Positions 35,717 to 48,611 are shown, numbered from the stretch's first letter. The stretch is DNA of 64,000 bases from Stromatinia cepivora (GCA_014898415.1 RCTD01000006.1:2046001-2110000); one strand, 5' to 3'. Numbers and translations are program-made. The notes: generated from the letters alone by a model not told the origin.

Positions 35717-37874
35717 TTACAAGGCTTGACCTGGAAGAGGCTTTCTTTCTACTGGACTTCTGATGTTTGGAGGAGATGAAGAACCATCCATTGGTGCCGT
35801 AGGATTAATTGGAGGACTTGGTTGTCTAGAAATAGGATCGGTATCCGAATCACTGCGAGCACGCCCCTCACTTGGTAGAGTCACTTGTTGATTTGTTGGA
35901 GTGACTGGTCGCTGCTGGTTTGTCTGACCTTGTGGAATTATTATGCTTGGTGTAGGTGGACCTTGTGGTGTCATTGAACGTTGTTGATTTGGGTGATTTG
36001 GGGGAACCATTGGGCGTTGACCTTGAGGTGTCAAGGGTCTGTTACCAGCGGGTGACATTGTTCTAGGAGGACCTTGCATCATGCCAGGACTACGAGGGGG
36101 ACCTTGACCATTTGGTGGCATTGGTCTTGGAGGTCCATTTGGTGAGGGCCCATTTGGCGACAAAGATTTAGGAGGACCTTGCATCATGCCAGGACTACGA
36201 GGGGGACCTTGACCATTTGGTGGCATGGGTCTTGGTGGTCCGTTGGGCGATGGTCCATTTGGTGTCATTGTTCGATTACTCGTTGGAGATGATGGATAAG
36301 GTGTCCCATCCTTGTTTGGAAGGTGAGGAGGACCTTGTTGACCACGCATAGCAGGTGAACCTTGGGGACCAGTTTGTTGAGGACGAGGTTTAACAGGTCG
36401 AGTAGAGAGACAAGTTCGAGGCACAACGCCTTGTTTAGAACGATCGAGACGAATACAAAGAGCCTGTATTTTATTAGCATGTGGATTTTCAAAAGAAAAT
36501 GAAGGAAAAATGGAAACTACTTACCCATCCATCATCATATTCATGCAAAATACGAATCAATTGACCAGCTTTCAATTCAAGTTCATCGTCCATGGAAGGA
36601 GCAAAGTCAAGTTGAACTCGGTGAACAGTAGTATTGGGAGGACCACCAGCTGCGGCAATAGCCATACCAGTTGCCGATTGAGCTTGAGTGCTTCCTGATC
36701 CAGTACTAAATTCAGATCCAGAAGGACTTGGTGGGCTTAAAGCTGTGTTATTTTTGGTAGTGAAGTCCATTTGTCTGAGACCATTTCCGGCTTTAGAAGC
36801 ACCGCGAGTTAGACCAACGGGTTTGACTTGAGCGGGAGCAGGGCCACCTTGAGCGGTAGGAGTAGTAGAGCTAGCAGTGGTAGCAAGTGCAACAGCAGTA
36901 CCGGCAGAAGCAGCAATTATTTCACCTCCAGCGTTCAAAGCCTCTATAACAGGTGGGCCATTGGTATTGGGTGTATCAATAGCTTCAGCGTGATTTCCAA
37001 ATGGATTGTTCTTGTTTTGATCTTGACCTACAGAGTGCGCAGTTATTATTGGCGTCAACATGGTACCCGTTTGAGCTGGTGCTTGATTGATACCTTGCTT
37101 CTCGTTGAAGGGCTGGAATTGTGTAACAGGACGGAGAGATAGTCGATGAGCTGCTCCTCCTTGAGCCGAGCCTTGACTTGATTGACGTTCAACTTCTACA
37201 CGTTCAGCTTCTGCGCGTCGAGCAGATGAAGCTTCCATGGCCGATTTTTCATCATCGAGACGTTCCCTCTTAGCAGCTTGCTTCTTCTTCCTAAAGAAGA
37301 ACAAGAGAAGTACAAGTGCGGCTCCAAACAACAATAAGATTCCAACAACCAACCCTGCCTTACCACCAGCACTCATACCGGAACTTGATGTGTCTGCAGC
37401 AGGAGCAGCAGTAGATGCACTCGCAGAGGAACCAGTTGCAGAACCTGAAGTTGGTGCATTATCGGTGGCGGCAAGAAGAGCAACAGAACTTCCTACAGAT
37501 GATGTAGCAATGATGGAACTGGGAAGCTCGGTGGCACTGGAAGTAGAAGTTTCAAGAGTGGAAACGGCGGATGAAGTGTGAGTTTGACTTGAGGAACTGG
37601 AACTTGTTGTTTTGGCGGCGGTAGTTTTTGTTGAAGAAGAGATTGTCTTATCAACTTCAGCTGATGTCGTTTCATCATCTTGTCCGACAGTTGAGTAACC
37701 TGCAATTGATCCGCTGAAGGTTGGTGCAGCTGTTACATAGACAACTGATACAATTGTTTGTAATGCTGGATCAGGATTAGGTTGCCTGACCTCAATTGGT
37801 GCTGCAATTTCATCTTCTTCATGTAATTCAACGCGCCTCGCATGACGGGCATGTTGATGAGAACGACCTTTCAT
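35717..37874 (-). CDS. Fus1-like SH3 membrane protein
   Basis: 698 aa in two exons (37874-36525, 36463-35717) with a 61-bp intron falling inside the SH3 domain. The order is a basic N terminus without signal peptide, a Ser/Thr-rich ectodomain (60-165, likely O-mannosylated), one membrane helix (172-194, GLVVGILLLFGAALVLLLFF) followed by RKKKQAAKR, a long cytoplasmic region, an SH3 domain (about 415-475, VQLDFAPSMDDELELKAGQL through GWALCIRLDRSKQGVVPRTC), and a Pro/Gly-rich tail. Yeast Fus1 has the same plan and acts at the mating tip. Here a role at polarised growth or fusion sites is inferred only from architecture. The tail has a 105-bp duplicated unit (36076-36285). Confidence 0.78.
36070..36285 (-). 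repeat. 105-bp in-frame tandem duplication in SH3 protein
   Basis: Two adjacent 35-codon units (RPMPPNGQGPPRSPGMMQGP core) repeat in the tail of the SH3 protein. The period is exactly 105 bp (start of CATCATGCC at about 36077 and 36182), so the frame is kept. Confidence 0.8.
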
Positions 37875-40800
37875 CTTCAGAGGTCGGAAATTTGCGGATC
37901 GAATAAGTATTGTAGATGGACGTCAAGTATTATTCGAAGTAGTGATATCTTTCGAATTGAATGAAGTATTTCGTTGATGGTGTACGATATTGGTGAGATG
38001 ATTGTAATTATCAATTATTCATCTGCTAGCAGTATGTAAATTCTATTCGAGTGAAGGTGGTGTGATGGTGGCCGGTCGCGTTTGTAAGGTTGGTGAAAAG
38101 AATGTAATTTGATAATTGGATTTCCTGTCGCTGAGACTGTGTTATGATCGGTTTAATGTTTGAATTGTTCGACAGTTTTATTGATCCTCGTCGATAAAAG
38201 AAGGACGACGACGAGATGGAGTTATTTTTGACTCTAAACTCTGGAGATGTGGAGGATTTGGGGGCAGGAAAAAGCAACGATGACGGTGAATTTTGGAAAG
38301 AGGAGAGGAAGAAGAAAGTCGAAGAAAGAGTGCTGGACGTGGTGTGGTTTGGTGTGGTTTGGTGGTGTGGGTGGGTACAAAGCATAGGTAAGATAATCCG
38401 CACTCTACCATGTAAAAGGGTTCGTCTCTTCTTTGAGCGGATTGCGGAGAAATGATTGAAATTCTATACTAATTATGCAAACTAATGTCAATCACAGTAA
38501 GGTTGATCCGAATTCATTTTTGATTCATAGATCCAATTATTTCCTTTTGAAGTTAAGAACAATTTCTTTTAAAGTTCTGGATGTGCGTGGTTTACTTGGA
38601 TCTTTTTCGTGGTGCTTACTATTTCTAGGTACAAGATCAGGAACGATGCAGGGGAATCAGATTATACCTTAATCCTAAAATAGATAAGCTTCAGGAACAA
38701 AACACGGACCTTTCCGATGAATCTCGCATGTTATTGGTGAATTAGATGCAAATAAAATTAAGTTTCTTTTGGATTAACAAGGGTGTTTGGAGGTTTACCC
38801 TGTCATTGATTAGTATATCCTTATCCCCTGCTGCATACCTGCAGGTGATAATGTGCCAGTGCCATGCATAATCAGGAACAGGAAATAACCTTAGGCCTAG
38901 ATACAAACGAAAAGAAATTGGTGAGTGATGAGTGATGAGTGATGAGTGATGAGTAATGAGTGATCTATTGAATGATGAATCAAAAATCAAAAGGACGAAT
39001 GAAAGGAAGAATTAAGAGTGTGACAGGATAAATGAGAGAGGAAAGAAATGAAAACGAATCATCTCTATTCAATATTTAATAACTTGATTATTATTGAGTC
39101 CTTTTTCATAGTAATACATCCTCATCCCAAGCAAAAGATATGAGTATGAGTATGGGTATCCACTTATCTTTAACGTTATCATCTCGGTGCCACGTACTTA
39201 CTTACTCATTGATATTAATATTAATTTATATAAACACTTCGGTGCCGAATCAAAATTCCTTACCCTCAATATCTACCTACCTAGTTATCTAGAATCTTTA
39301 CCTTGGTTTTACCAATATTCTCATCTACTCATCTAGAGAAATTTCTATTCGAAATTGAGTAAAGCCGTCAACCTTCAAGTGAATACAGTCAATCATACTA
39401 TTATGGAAAAATTGACATTCGAGTTGCATTAGTTATCAGCTGCTTGTGCTCAGATAATGTATGATTCAGGAGTATTCTTGGCGCCCGCGTTGTCTTCTTT
39501 ATATTTGCCTAAATCGATTCATACAATCATACATGCAATCATCGTCGTTGCACAAAAAAAAAACTAAATATCATACAAAAGATCACCCAAGCTTTGGGTA
39601 TATCCACCCATCAAACACGACTCTCCTCCCCAAAATATTTTTATGATAAATGCCTATGCATCTTAATCACGTACACAATTTAAAATTACACAGCGGCGAT
39701 CGGATCCTTTGATGGATGCAGCACTTAGCCGAATCCATCAATGTCACATTGTGTATTGCACGTGCTCATGCCGTGACTCTGAGAAGTTTCCGGTGATACG
39801 TAAATATAATGATTTCAGGAAGTATAATAAGGTGAAGAATTGGTTTTCTTTTCCTTTTCAGAACTTCTATATCGGCTTGGTGATGTCGGCCCAGTGGGTA
39901 GACTTCGCCATATATGTTGAGGAGGCATTGGGGATCCATTTATTCACGTGATCCGCTTCTCTAGTCTGCAGCGTTTTACATTGTACAACCTCCACGCTAA
40001 AGTTCTAGTACTGGTAACACAAATTGAATTTCCTAAGCAGATATACAAACCCTGTCATAGTTCAAAAGACGTTTGATTTCATGGCATATTTCTCGTATCA
40101 AGCCAATGAAAACTAAATAAGATCTTGCCCACCCGAATTCTCATAACATACCTACCCAGCTGGCTCATTTTGGAAAATGATCCTCATTACAGCCAAATCA
40201 GTATCGTTTCACGGCTTCGAATGGGATATTTGATCAAATCTAGTCGTCTTCAAACATCTATATCGTCAAGAACAGCTGTTTGAGGGGAATTCTGGGAACC
40301 GGGTTGATGCTTTTGTGCACCAATCAGCATGATGCGTCGGAACAACTTGGTATGAATAACCATGTCTTCGACAAGGTGTGAAATAGCATATCGTGGATTG
40401 GCGGGAAAGCAAGCAAGAGTTCCAAGGCGGTGCAAATTATCAAGATAAGATCAGGGGGGAAAAAGAGAAGAAACATGAAGTTTTGCATTTGTACTTGGTG
40501 TCTCGAGAATGGATTATTAGATCAGGGTATTTAAATAATCCGGATTGCAATCCAACAATGAGAAGCTTTTGGATTTTTGAATTTTGCTAGAATATTTAAA
40601 TCACTTGAGTGAGGTATTGAGTTGTGTTTGAGTATTTAAAACTTGTTAAATATTAAATACAATTAGAATATTCACATTATTCGAAATATTGAATAATATT
40701 CAAATGTTCAAAGAATTTTGATCATTGAAAGTTTAAATTTAGTCTATTAATCTGGATTATTAGATATTTTATATTAGATTAAGATTGTAAGTTATGAAAG

Positions 40801-43800
40801 AGAAGAGATGAATGGTGAATAATGATAATGAATAATTGATTCTGAATGGTGGATGATGAATGATGATATTGATGGGTAGTAAAAAAGTGAATAGAGAGTG
40901 GATTGATAGTAAGATGGTAGATTATTCTTGGGATTTGGGAAGGTTGGAGAGTGAAGATGAGATTGGAGATGAAATTGGGAATCGAGGATTGGTGACTGGT
41001 GACTGGTGATTGGTGATTGAAGATGGGATTTAGGATCTGGAAAGATTGAAGTGAAGGGTGAAGATGAGATTGAGAATTGTTGAATGTGTATATAGAGGAT
41101 TATAAAGATGATGATAGAGTAAATAATAATAGTAGAGGAGTAAATTGTAAGATATATTAGAAGAGTGAATAAAGGTGGAGAGTGAATAACAATAAAAAAG
41201 TAAATAATACTCAAAACACAGAAGAGAGGAAAGAATAAATAACAAAATAGATAATATAGATCAAGTATATAATACCAATCTTATTATAAGAGGGTTAGGG
41301 TTACATACAGAAGGAAAGTGATGATGGTGATGATGAGAGCTCGAGAGGAATTGATAGTAATGATTTGGATGGCGGTGATGAGGATTTTGTAATTGGAGTA
41401 TGGGGGAAGAAATTGGGGGGGAGGAGGAGTGCTGGTATAAAAGGATGACAAAAGGAATTTTGACGGTAAGAAGATAATAAGAAGATAATGAGGATGGTAA
41501 TGACGATGATCAGAGATACAAAAGTGCTGGGACTATCAGAGGCGAAATTAAATACTTTAAATCGATGGGGAGGTGTTCTGGGGGGACGGGGGGGAGCGGT
41601 ACGGTTGTTCAAGAATATGAGTGATATATGTGACCGGTATTTTGGAAGTAAATCCCAAGTTGGAGGCGCTCGCGCAGCGCCGATCGGTCGTGTTAGCAGC
41701 CGCTGATTCATTGTGTGTTATGAGTTTATTGTGAGTTAGAACAATGGGAGAAAAAGGTGAGGTTTATAGCTTGTGAACCTGGAAGTGCATGTTTTATTCT
41801 AGGATTGAATGCGAGGAGATTTTATGGACTGCATATATGAGCATGCAGATTTACTATTAAACTATTAAGTGGATATCAATATGTAGATCAACCTAAATAC
41901 CTATTAAGAAATTTGTTCCAAAAAATAAAAAAAAATTCATACATGGGATATAAAAAGCACTTGTAAATGCGTGACGGAATTTTAATTCCATACCCATAGG
42001 AAACATCCATTGACCACCTGCATGAGACGTCCCCGGGGCTTTGGATAATGAATTCTTGTATGTGAGAGTGGAGTTTATTTGTTGATTATGGTAAGGATAT
42101 TTTGATTGATGTTTGATGTTTTGTGCTTGAGTGGGTGGAAGGGGGGGATGGGAAAGGATGTGGAAATGGCTATTCGGTGATAATAATCAAAGAAAGATAT
42201 GTTGAAATATATGATGATGACAATAATGATAATACGATAGGAGATCCATATGAGTTGAGGTGAGTGAATACATACTACTAGGCATACCCTATTCCATGAC
42301 ATTTATGAGTATAAAAAGAGCCTTCGTTCGTGTTAAATTCTGTATCGTTCGCATTTGCAGGTTTCGGTGTGAATATATGGTGAACTTGCGTGAGTTTCGC
42401 TCTCTTAATGCGTAGTAGATCTAATAGTTTATGGTTGATGATTCAAGAAAGGAAGAGAAAGAGGGTGGTATGCTGCGGTTTAATGGGTTGAATATTTGGT
42501 GAAAAAATGCTGATGGTGGCTGGGCTTCATAATAGTAAAAGAGCGTGAGGTGATGAGAAATACAATGACAGCGATAGAGCGAGAGTTCAGATTTTTGGAA
42601 TCTTGACGAGAAAGATTGTTCAGACATCTTTCGTCCTTAGCTATCTCTCAAAGAAGCCTTTCACAAATACAGAGCCTTGTGTGTTTTGAGATCCAAAAGT
42701 ATTCGCTAATGCTTTCCTTAGGCTGTAGACCATGGGGTTTATATACCTACTAGATATTTACTAATGAATTGAAGAAAGGAGAGGGGATAGTAAGGGAATA
42801 CCCTACATTATTGGTCAATGTATATGCCAATTGAAGAGTGAAGGACTCACAATCGCAATATGCACTTCTCGTAAGTTGAATGCTAGTAGATTATGAGTTA
42901 CCAGCTGGGCATCAACTGAATAATCTTTCAGCAAAGTGTCCTTTTAAATTCACTTCTCATACGGGGAGCTGTTTAATATTACAGTGGAAAGTCCCAAATT
43001 ATGAAATTTCGATGAGCTCAAAGCTACTAATAAATATTAAAATAGAACTTTGGACACAAGGTTTTCCCTAATTTAGGGTTTGCGGATAGAGGGAAAGCTG
43101 AAATAGACGGTGATATAGTTGTTTTTGGCGACAACATTGAGAGTTTTGGATGGATGGATGTCTATTCGTTAAAAAACGATAGCAACAGCGATACCCATAA
43201 GGAAAGGGATATATTGATACTGGTGGTGCAGTAGCTAAAGCTGGATGATTTCCTCACACCATGGTTCTTGGGATCTCCGAGCCTGGGGATGTGAGGACAT
43301 GTTGTGAGAAATATGGATGGTAACATCAAGAGATCTTGCAAGGTGTCAGTTAGTTATATACACATCGAGCGAAACTGCACTGTAGTTATTATTTCATATA
43401 TTGAAGGCTTTATTCAATACACGATGTAATTGGCTAAAGCCCTAATATACCTAGTTTAAACATTGTTGAAGTAGTCTGTGAAAAGCTGGGAAGGTATGTA
43501 TGTTACTGTCGCTCGGGGCAAGGAACTATCCCAAATTTATGGATTACTACTAGAAACCATTGTATCTCAGTGTATTCACCTCCTTATTGCATTAAAGATG
43601 TATTATATGTGAGTTTAAGAAAATTCCATCAGAGCCAATTCCTCACTGGAGAATGAACCTGATATAAGGCACCAGTTCTGCTGTCTTGCGGACTCCAGCA
43701 TAACAACGAATATTATCACATGCAGTATCAAGAGCCTCGGAGGAATTTTCCTTCGAGTTTTAAGGTTTCTCAGATGTTCGCTCGTAAGGTAGCAAATGGG

Positions 43801-44003
43801 AATAAAATTCCGAGACGCATATTGGCACAAATGAGAATACGTGACCGCTGTTGATGATAATTGAATGCCCGAAGGTTTGTGCAAGAAAGGTAGAAAAAAT
43901 CAGCAAAGGCGGGGCAGTGGTAGTTACATGAGATATGAAGGGAACCGTCAATGTATCTGCATGCCAGAATATATACCGGTATGTACTCTCGCTTTGTTAT
44001 TGA
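37875..44003. other. 6.1-kb gene-poor region
   Basis: Contains the 5' side of the SH3 gene, then sequence without a gene I can support. Short tandem repeats occur: GTGATGA units at 38919-38962, and GGTGACT-type units near 40990-41020. A candidate miniature inverted-repeat element lies at about 40533-40760. A 136-codon minus frame with ATG (41711-41301) has one hydrophobic stretch but looks like low-complexity translation. Confidence 0.4.
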
Positions 44004-44388
44004 TAGGCTGCGCAGAAATAACCCGGGTACCCGCGGATAATCCGCCCCATGGATTATCCATTGAAGGTACTATCTGTCCCGCAAATTATCCATTGAGATT
44101 TTAAAATAATCTGTTCTATATAGATTATCCATAGATTATTTATGGATTATCTATCTATTCACAAATTAATGAATTATCTACAAATAATCCATAGATTAAT
44201 AAATAATTTATAAAGATTAATATAAAAATTAGTATAATAATATAAGAATAGCTTTAAAAATAAGCGAATATCTATCAATCTATAGATAATGGATATCTAT
44301 GAATACCCATGGATAATCTGTCAATTATCCACCCCATCAATGGATTATCCACCATTATCCGCCCCACGGGTAACCGTTGCGCAGCCTA
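44004..44388. mobile_element. hAT-like miniature element
   Basis: 385 bp with perfect ends TAGGCTGCGCA...TGCGCAGCCTA. It is flanked by an 8-bp duplication with one transition (GTTATTGA at 43996-44003, GTTGTTGA at 44389-44396). Subterminal CGGATAATCCGCCCCATGG-type repeats are arranged as inverted arms. It is the same family as 28190-29346. No coding capacity. Confidence 0.82.
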
Positions 44389-44632
44389 GTTGTTGATGAG
44401 GAAAACGTGACACTTGGCACCATCAATTAGACATTTGAAGTTTTTAAGAAATAGTTCGGCATTATTTGAGCACCCAGCAAAAGAGGATGTATATATACTG
44501 GCTTTGACCATCTTTTAGTTTTTTGAAAGCGATTTAGGGAAGGGCGAAATGTAATAATATTTCAGTGACTTCAAGCTTCAGGAAACAACTTTTCATCGGT
44601 ACCGAAAAACCCGCCCCATTTCTCTTTAGCTA

Positions 44633-45623
44633 AGTCAACTACCCTACTTTTGGGCCACCCCCCTTTTGGGCCACCCTTTTACACCAAAAATCATGATTTT
44701 CATTTATTAATAATTTTACAACAAATCAATATGATTAATTAAAATTTTGAATACAAATTCTTTCTATAATTATTAATCAATTTTGAAAATTTCATACTTT
44801 TAAATTATCTTTTCATTGAAATTTTCAAGATTTAAATTTCGATTTTAATTTATATATAATTTGTATACAAACTGAAAACATTAATAATTTTTCAACAAAA
44901 ATTGATAAAAATAAATTATAAATTTTTATTAAATCTTTAAATCATATTATATAAAATTAAATCAAAAAATTATATATAATGATTTGTGGATAATCTTTTA
45001 TTAACATTTATAATTTATTTTATATAAAATTTTTGTTACGAACCTCAACTACGAAACTAGGGCTAGCCGAAAGCGGGCCGAATTGTACGCTAGTTTGAAG
45101 AGTTTTCACCTATATAGAGGGGAATTCTTCAATACCATTAGAAAGAAGGTAATGAAAAGTTTTGATTCTAAACCCAAACCTATTGTTATTCGAATATTAA
45201 CCGATTCTTTGCTGTGATTCTCACAATTTTATATGAGTAATTTTCAATCAATAATAAATCATCATTTATACATAACAATTTTTGATAATTAAATTCATTT
45301 TATATAATATGATTAAAAGATTTTATAAAAATTTATAATTTATTTTTAGCAATTTTTGTTGAAAGGTTATTAATGTTTTCAGTTTGTATATAAATCATAT
45401 ATAAATTCAAAATTCGAAAATTCAACCTTAAATATCTCAATAGAAAAAATTGCGAAAAATCTGAAATTTTCAGAATTCATTATTATATAGATAATAAATC
45501 TATAATCAAAATTTCAATAAATTATATTAATAAATAAGAAAGTTAAAAATATTGATTTTCGTGATTTTTGGTGCGAAAAAATGGCCCAAAAGGGGGGTGG
45601 CCCAAAAGTAGAGTAAGTTGACT
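44633..45623. mobile_element. pogo/Fot1-type foldback element with nested LTR
   Basis: The ends AGTCAACT-ACCCTACTTTTGG and their inverse (…AGAGTAAGTTGACT) are flanked by TA (44631-44632, 45624-45625), the Tc1/mariner target. Each arm contains two GGGCCACC/GGGCC blocks. The arms continue to match each other as an imperfect inverted repeat for most of the roughly 400 bp per side, for example ATACAAACTGAAAACATTAA in the left arm and its complement in the right. No transposase is present. A 192-bp family B solo LTR sits in the loop, so the element proper is about 794 bp. Confidence 0.85.
45034..45225 (+). mobile_element. Solo LTR, family B
   Basis: 192 bp from TGTTACGAACC to TGATTCTCACA, with a perfect 5-bp duplication ATTTT (45029-45033 and 45226-45230). 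It is nearly identical to the LTRs of the complete element at 2469-4806, which dates it as one of the younger insertions. It lies in the centre of the foldback element. Confidence 0.92.
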
Positions 45624-45860
45624 TATCAAGTAAGACTGAAACCCCACTGCAATTACCGAAAATCAGGAACTGCTCTGATACAGCGCTGAAATTCCGCGCT
45701 AGGATGAGGCTTGGGATTATTTATTTGAAGCGTGAGAGCCGCAAAGTGGAGTTTATGAATAGAATGGCTTAGGCGGAATTGTGATATGAGGATTTATATT
45801 AATATTGATGTTGTTATTATAAGGAAAAGGAGGGAAATGGTATATTATTATTATTATTAT

Positions 45861-46635
45861 TATTAGATGGGTATATTAGATGTGCAACATTTTGAATTTT
45901 GGGCTCTAGAAGCTTTCCCAGCGCTTGCTGAAAGAGGAAGGGAGTGGATGAGAGTGGGAGGAAGTGGAGATGGATTGGAGACGCTTGTTTGCTGGAGGCC
46001 GGAATTGCTAGAGATGGGGGGATGGAGAGATTGTATTATTGTTGGATAGGTATAATAGACATGCAACAAAATGTCTGAAGAAGGAAAAGAAGAGAAGAAA
46101 GTGGAGAAAGGGTGGAAATTAATTGAATCGTGGCTTGTGCTGGGGTTTAGATGGGGGTAGCACGATTATGATGGTATATTATTAGAAAGGTATATCAGAT
46201 GTGCAACAAATACTTCATCTGGGTCTTAGAGAAGGATGGAATGGAGAAGGAGCCATGGAGAAGATAGGCTAAGGTGAATCTTGGAGCAGGATATGAATGA
46301 CTTTTTGTATGAGTTACTCAACTCGTAAATGGGGTTGAGAGGAACTTTCCCTAGATGACTTCATCTGTCCTTACTCAAAACACCAATTTAAACTTTGGAC
46401 GTACCTAAGTCAAAAGCTTGCCACAAAACTTGAAATAAAGTTCTTCTGGCCGTCCGTGCACTTTCTTCTAGAAGCTCATTCCACACAACTTTACTTTGTC
46501 GTGAAATTAGCACGATGGTTCTCTTGTAACCTTCGAATTAAGTTATTCGGAGAGATCTGCCTCGGTATCTCGCATCATTCATGCCTAGACTACCGTGAAA
46601 ATGAAATGTTGCACATCTAATTCAGGGTTCTAATA
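45861..46635. mobile_element. Candidate inverted-repeat element of about 775 bp
   Basis: The left end TATTAGATGGGTATATTAGA followed by TGTGCAACATTT reappears inverted at 46604-46635 with about five mismatches over 32 bp. Further direct copies of the terminal motif (GGTATA-N-AGATGTGCAACA) lie inside at 46041-46070 and 46181-46210. No coding region or clear target duplication; an ATT microsatellite adjoins the left end (45843-45862). Confidence 0.5.
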
Positions 46636-46639
46636 ATAT

Positions 46640-48232
46640 CATTCATCACTAGGTTATCTGCCTCAATCATGGAGCTATCAGCCACTTCCACCGAGGTCAA
46701 GGATGTGGTAAGTTACCCGCGAGATTACAAGTGGGGTGGTCAGAACTTATAGGCTACTGCGTATATGGAAGGAAGAGTGGGGGGACAGAAGGCAGCGGAT
46801 GTTATGACGATCTGAGCTTCTCTATCCAAAGACTTTAATTTGCATGTGCAGCCGCTGTTGGTCGATCATACCTCACTGATCGATTACATCAACACATCAA
46901 TGGAAAGACCGATTAGAATGCTTTTCTTTTGATAGCTACAACGCTTTCAACAGAGGCAGTCAACCACATTTTTGGTGTTAGTACAGTTACTCTAGACCAT
47001 CAAGGGGTAGTTCTTTAAGCTATGTGACGTTACCTGTTGCATGGGGGTAGTTGAACCTCGAGCGCATAGGCAGGATGATATGCAGTCACAAGTCCTTGTT
47101 AATCCTTGATGGGTTTGCCAGTATTTGGACATTGAAGGCGCAGACTTGTAGCTTGGGTGAGTGTCTCAGATTCTGAGGTCGCGAATGTTTGGAAGACTTG
47201 AAGCAACTTTCGAAGTCACAATCCGTCGTCAGAGTGTGTGTTGGGCATGGGTGGTGGGAGCACTATCCGTGAGTGAATCTGAGGCCATCAAACTGCAATG
47301 CGTCTTTATGAAATGTGAGGTTTCTTTCTGGGATTGATGATTCTGTAACCTTTCTTTGGGATCGTCAAATATCATCTTGATGTTTGTTCTCTATGCGACG
47401 GTATACGATGATATTGAATATTAACAATTCACTCAAAAGTATCCACTTCCTCCACTCCACTCACTTCATCCACTCCATTTAACCCCTAATACTTACATAC
47501 CCACACACTAAAACAGCAAAACAGCAAAACTTCAGCCGCGACGGCTAGCAGTCCCAGTCTACATGTATGATCAAGACACCCCTTCGATGCCTTGCGAAAC
47601 CATACTCTATGCACTGTCCGGTCGAAGTACCACAATGCGAATAGAAAGGCGAGATCTCATTTGCGGGGATGAGAAATTCTACCGCTGCGCCACGAGGCGT
47701 GTGGATGCTTGTTGGGGTATGAGGATTTGGGGTATATGTAGGGTGGGGAGTTGGGAGGTGGTCAGGTGGGTTTGTGCTGGGCTGGATGGGCGGGCGGTAA
47801 GTGGTTTTTGCTAGGCTGGTAGAGTGGGTGGTGAAGTTGGGTTTTGTTAGAGGATGTCGGACATTGTGTATAGCTAGTTGAAGATACTTATTATAATGAT
47901 CTTAGGTATCTATAGATACGCGTTCGCTACTCTGCATATCATTCTCTCAATCTTTCCATTCTAGCTTTCCTTCTACCTCATACCCATGGGTCGCGCAGGC
48001 CTTACTACCAGTCCATTGTATAATCCTTCCTATTCATACAATCACCTGCCACTGCCGACCAGGGACCAGCATTTTACATCAATCCTGCACTAGAATTGTC
48101 ATATAATATTACATTTGCGACTTTTTCATCTACAAGCACTTGCCGCAAGCTGCCATTCAAATGTCCAGCCCCTTACATTTTATCGTCTATTTGCGTCAAA
48201 CCCTGCTCGCGTGCGAGTATTTGGGTGCTTTG
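46640..48232. other. Intergenic, no supported gene
   Basis: Normal base composition. An 83-codon frame with ATG at 47563 follows a CT/CA-rich stretch, but it has no recognisable domain and I do not call it. Confidence 0.4.
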
Positions 48233-48611
48233 TTACTTCTCGAACCATTTCACCACGCAGATCACATATGTTCTACCACCCTTTGATACTCGACGTGTTA
48301 TATTCTGTTCAACGTCACTTGAATTGCAAAAAGTAGAGGAGCTCAAGGGGAATGGATTGTCTCTGGCGTATGGAGACCGACAATGCTCACCACCGCACTT
48401 AGTTAAGAACTTCATTTGCATTCCTCGTCTATCACATAATGATCACAATATAACATTTCTTAGTATGATTTCCCTTCTTATTGTTCTACAAGCAGACCTC
48501 GTTCGGATCTTTTGGAATATAGTCGACCATCTGAGATGGCATGATATCTGATGCGCATTTGGACATCCCCATTATGAAAGCAATTATAGCAAATAAACAT
48601 CCTCCACACAT
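48233..48611 (-). CDS. Candidate small secreted Cys-containing protein
   Basis: The first ATG on the minus strand (48611) starts a hydrophobic leader (MCGGCLFAIIAFIMGMSKCASD). The frame runs to about 48498, then a frame 3' of it resumes at or before 48417 (FLTKCGGEHCRSPYARDNPF ... FCNSSDVEQNITRRV ... GGRTYVICV) to a TAA at 48233. An intron (about 48497 to 48415, donor GTCTGC, acceptor ATGAAG) would give roughly 99 aa, but the donor is weak. The ending GGRTYVICV recalls small secreted ribonuclease-like fungal proteins, as resemblance only. The opposite strand has a longer frame but no early ATG. Confidence 0.35.

Noticed and set aside
41301..41711. 136-codon minus-strand frame with one hydrophobic stretch
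   Set aside because: Composition is low-complexity Ser/Pro/Phe from microsatellite-like DNA; no conserved motif.
47600..47710. tRNA-like A box and B box on the minus strand (TGGCGCAGCGG, TACTTCGACC)
   Set aside because: The D arm cannot close, the anticodon loop lacks the required T33, and the acceptor ends do not pair.
47563..47814. 83-codon frame with ATG after a CT/CA-rich stretch
   Set aside because: No domain, no homology I recognise, and a possible donor near its end leads nowhere; not enough support.
48096..48551. 151-codon plus-strand frame
   Set aside because: Lacks an early ATG and any domain; the minus-strand reading with leader peptide is more plausible.
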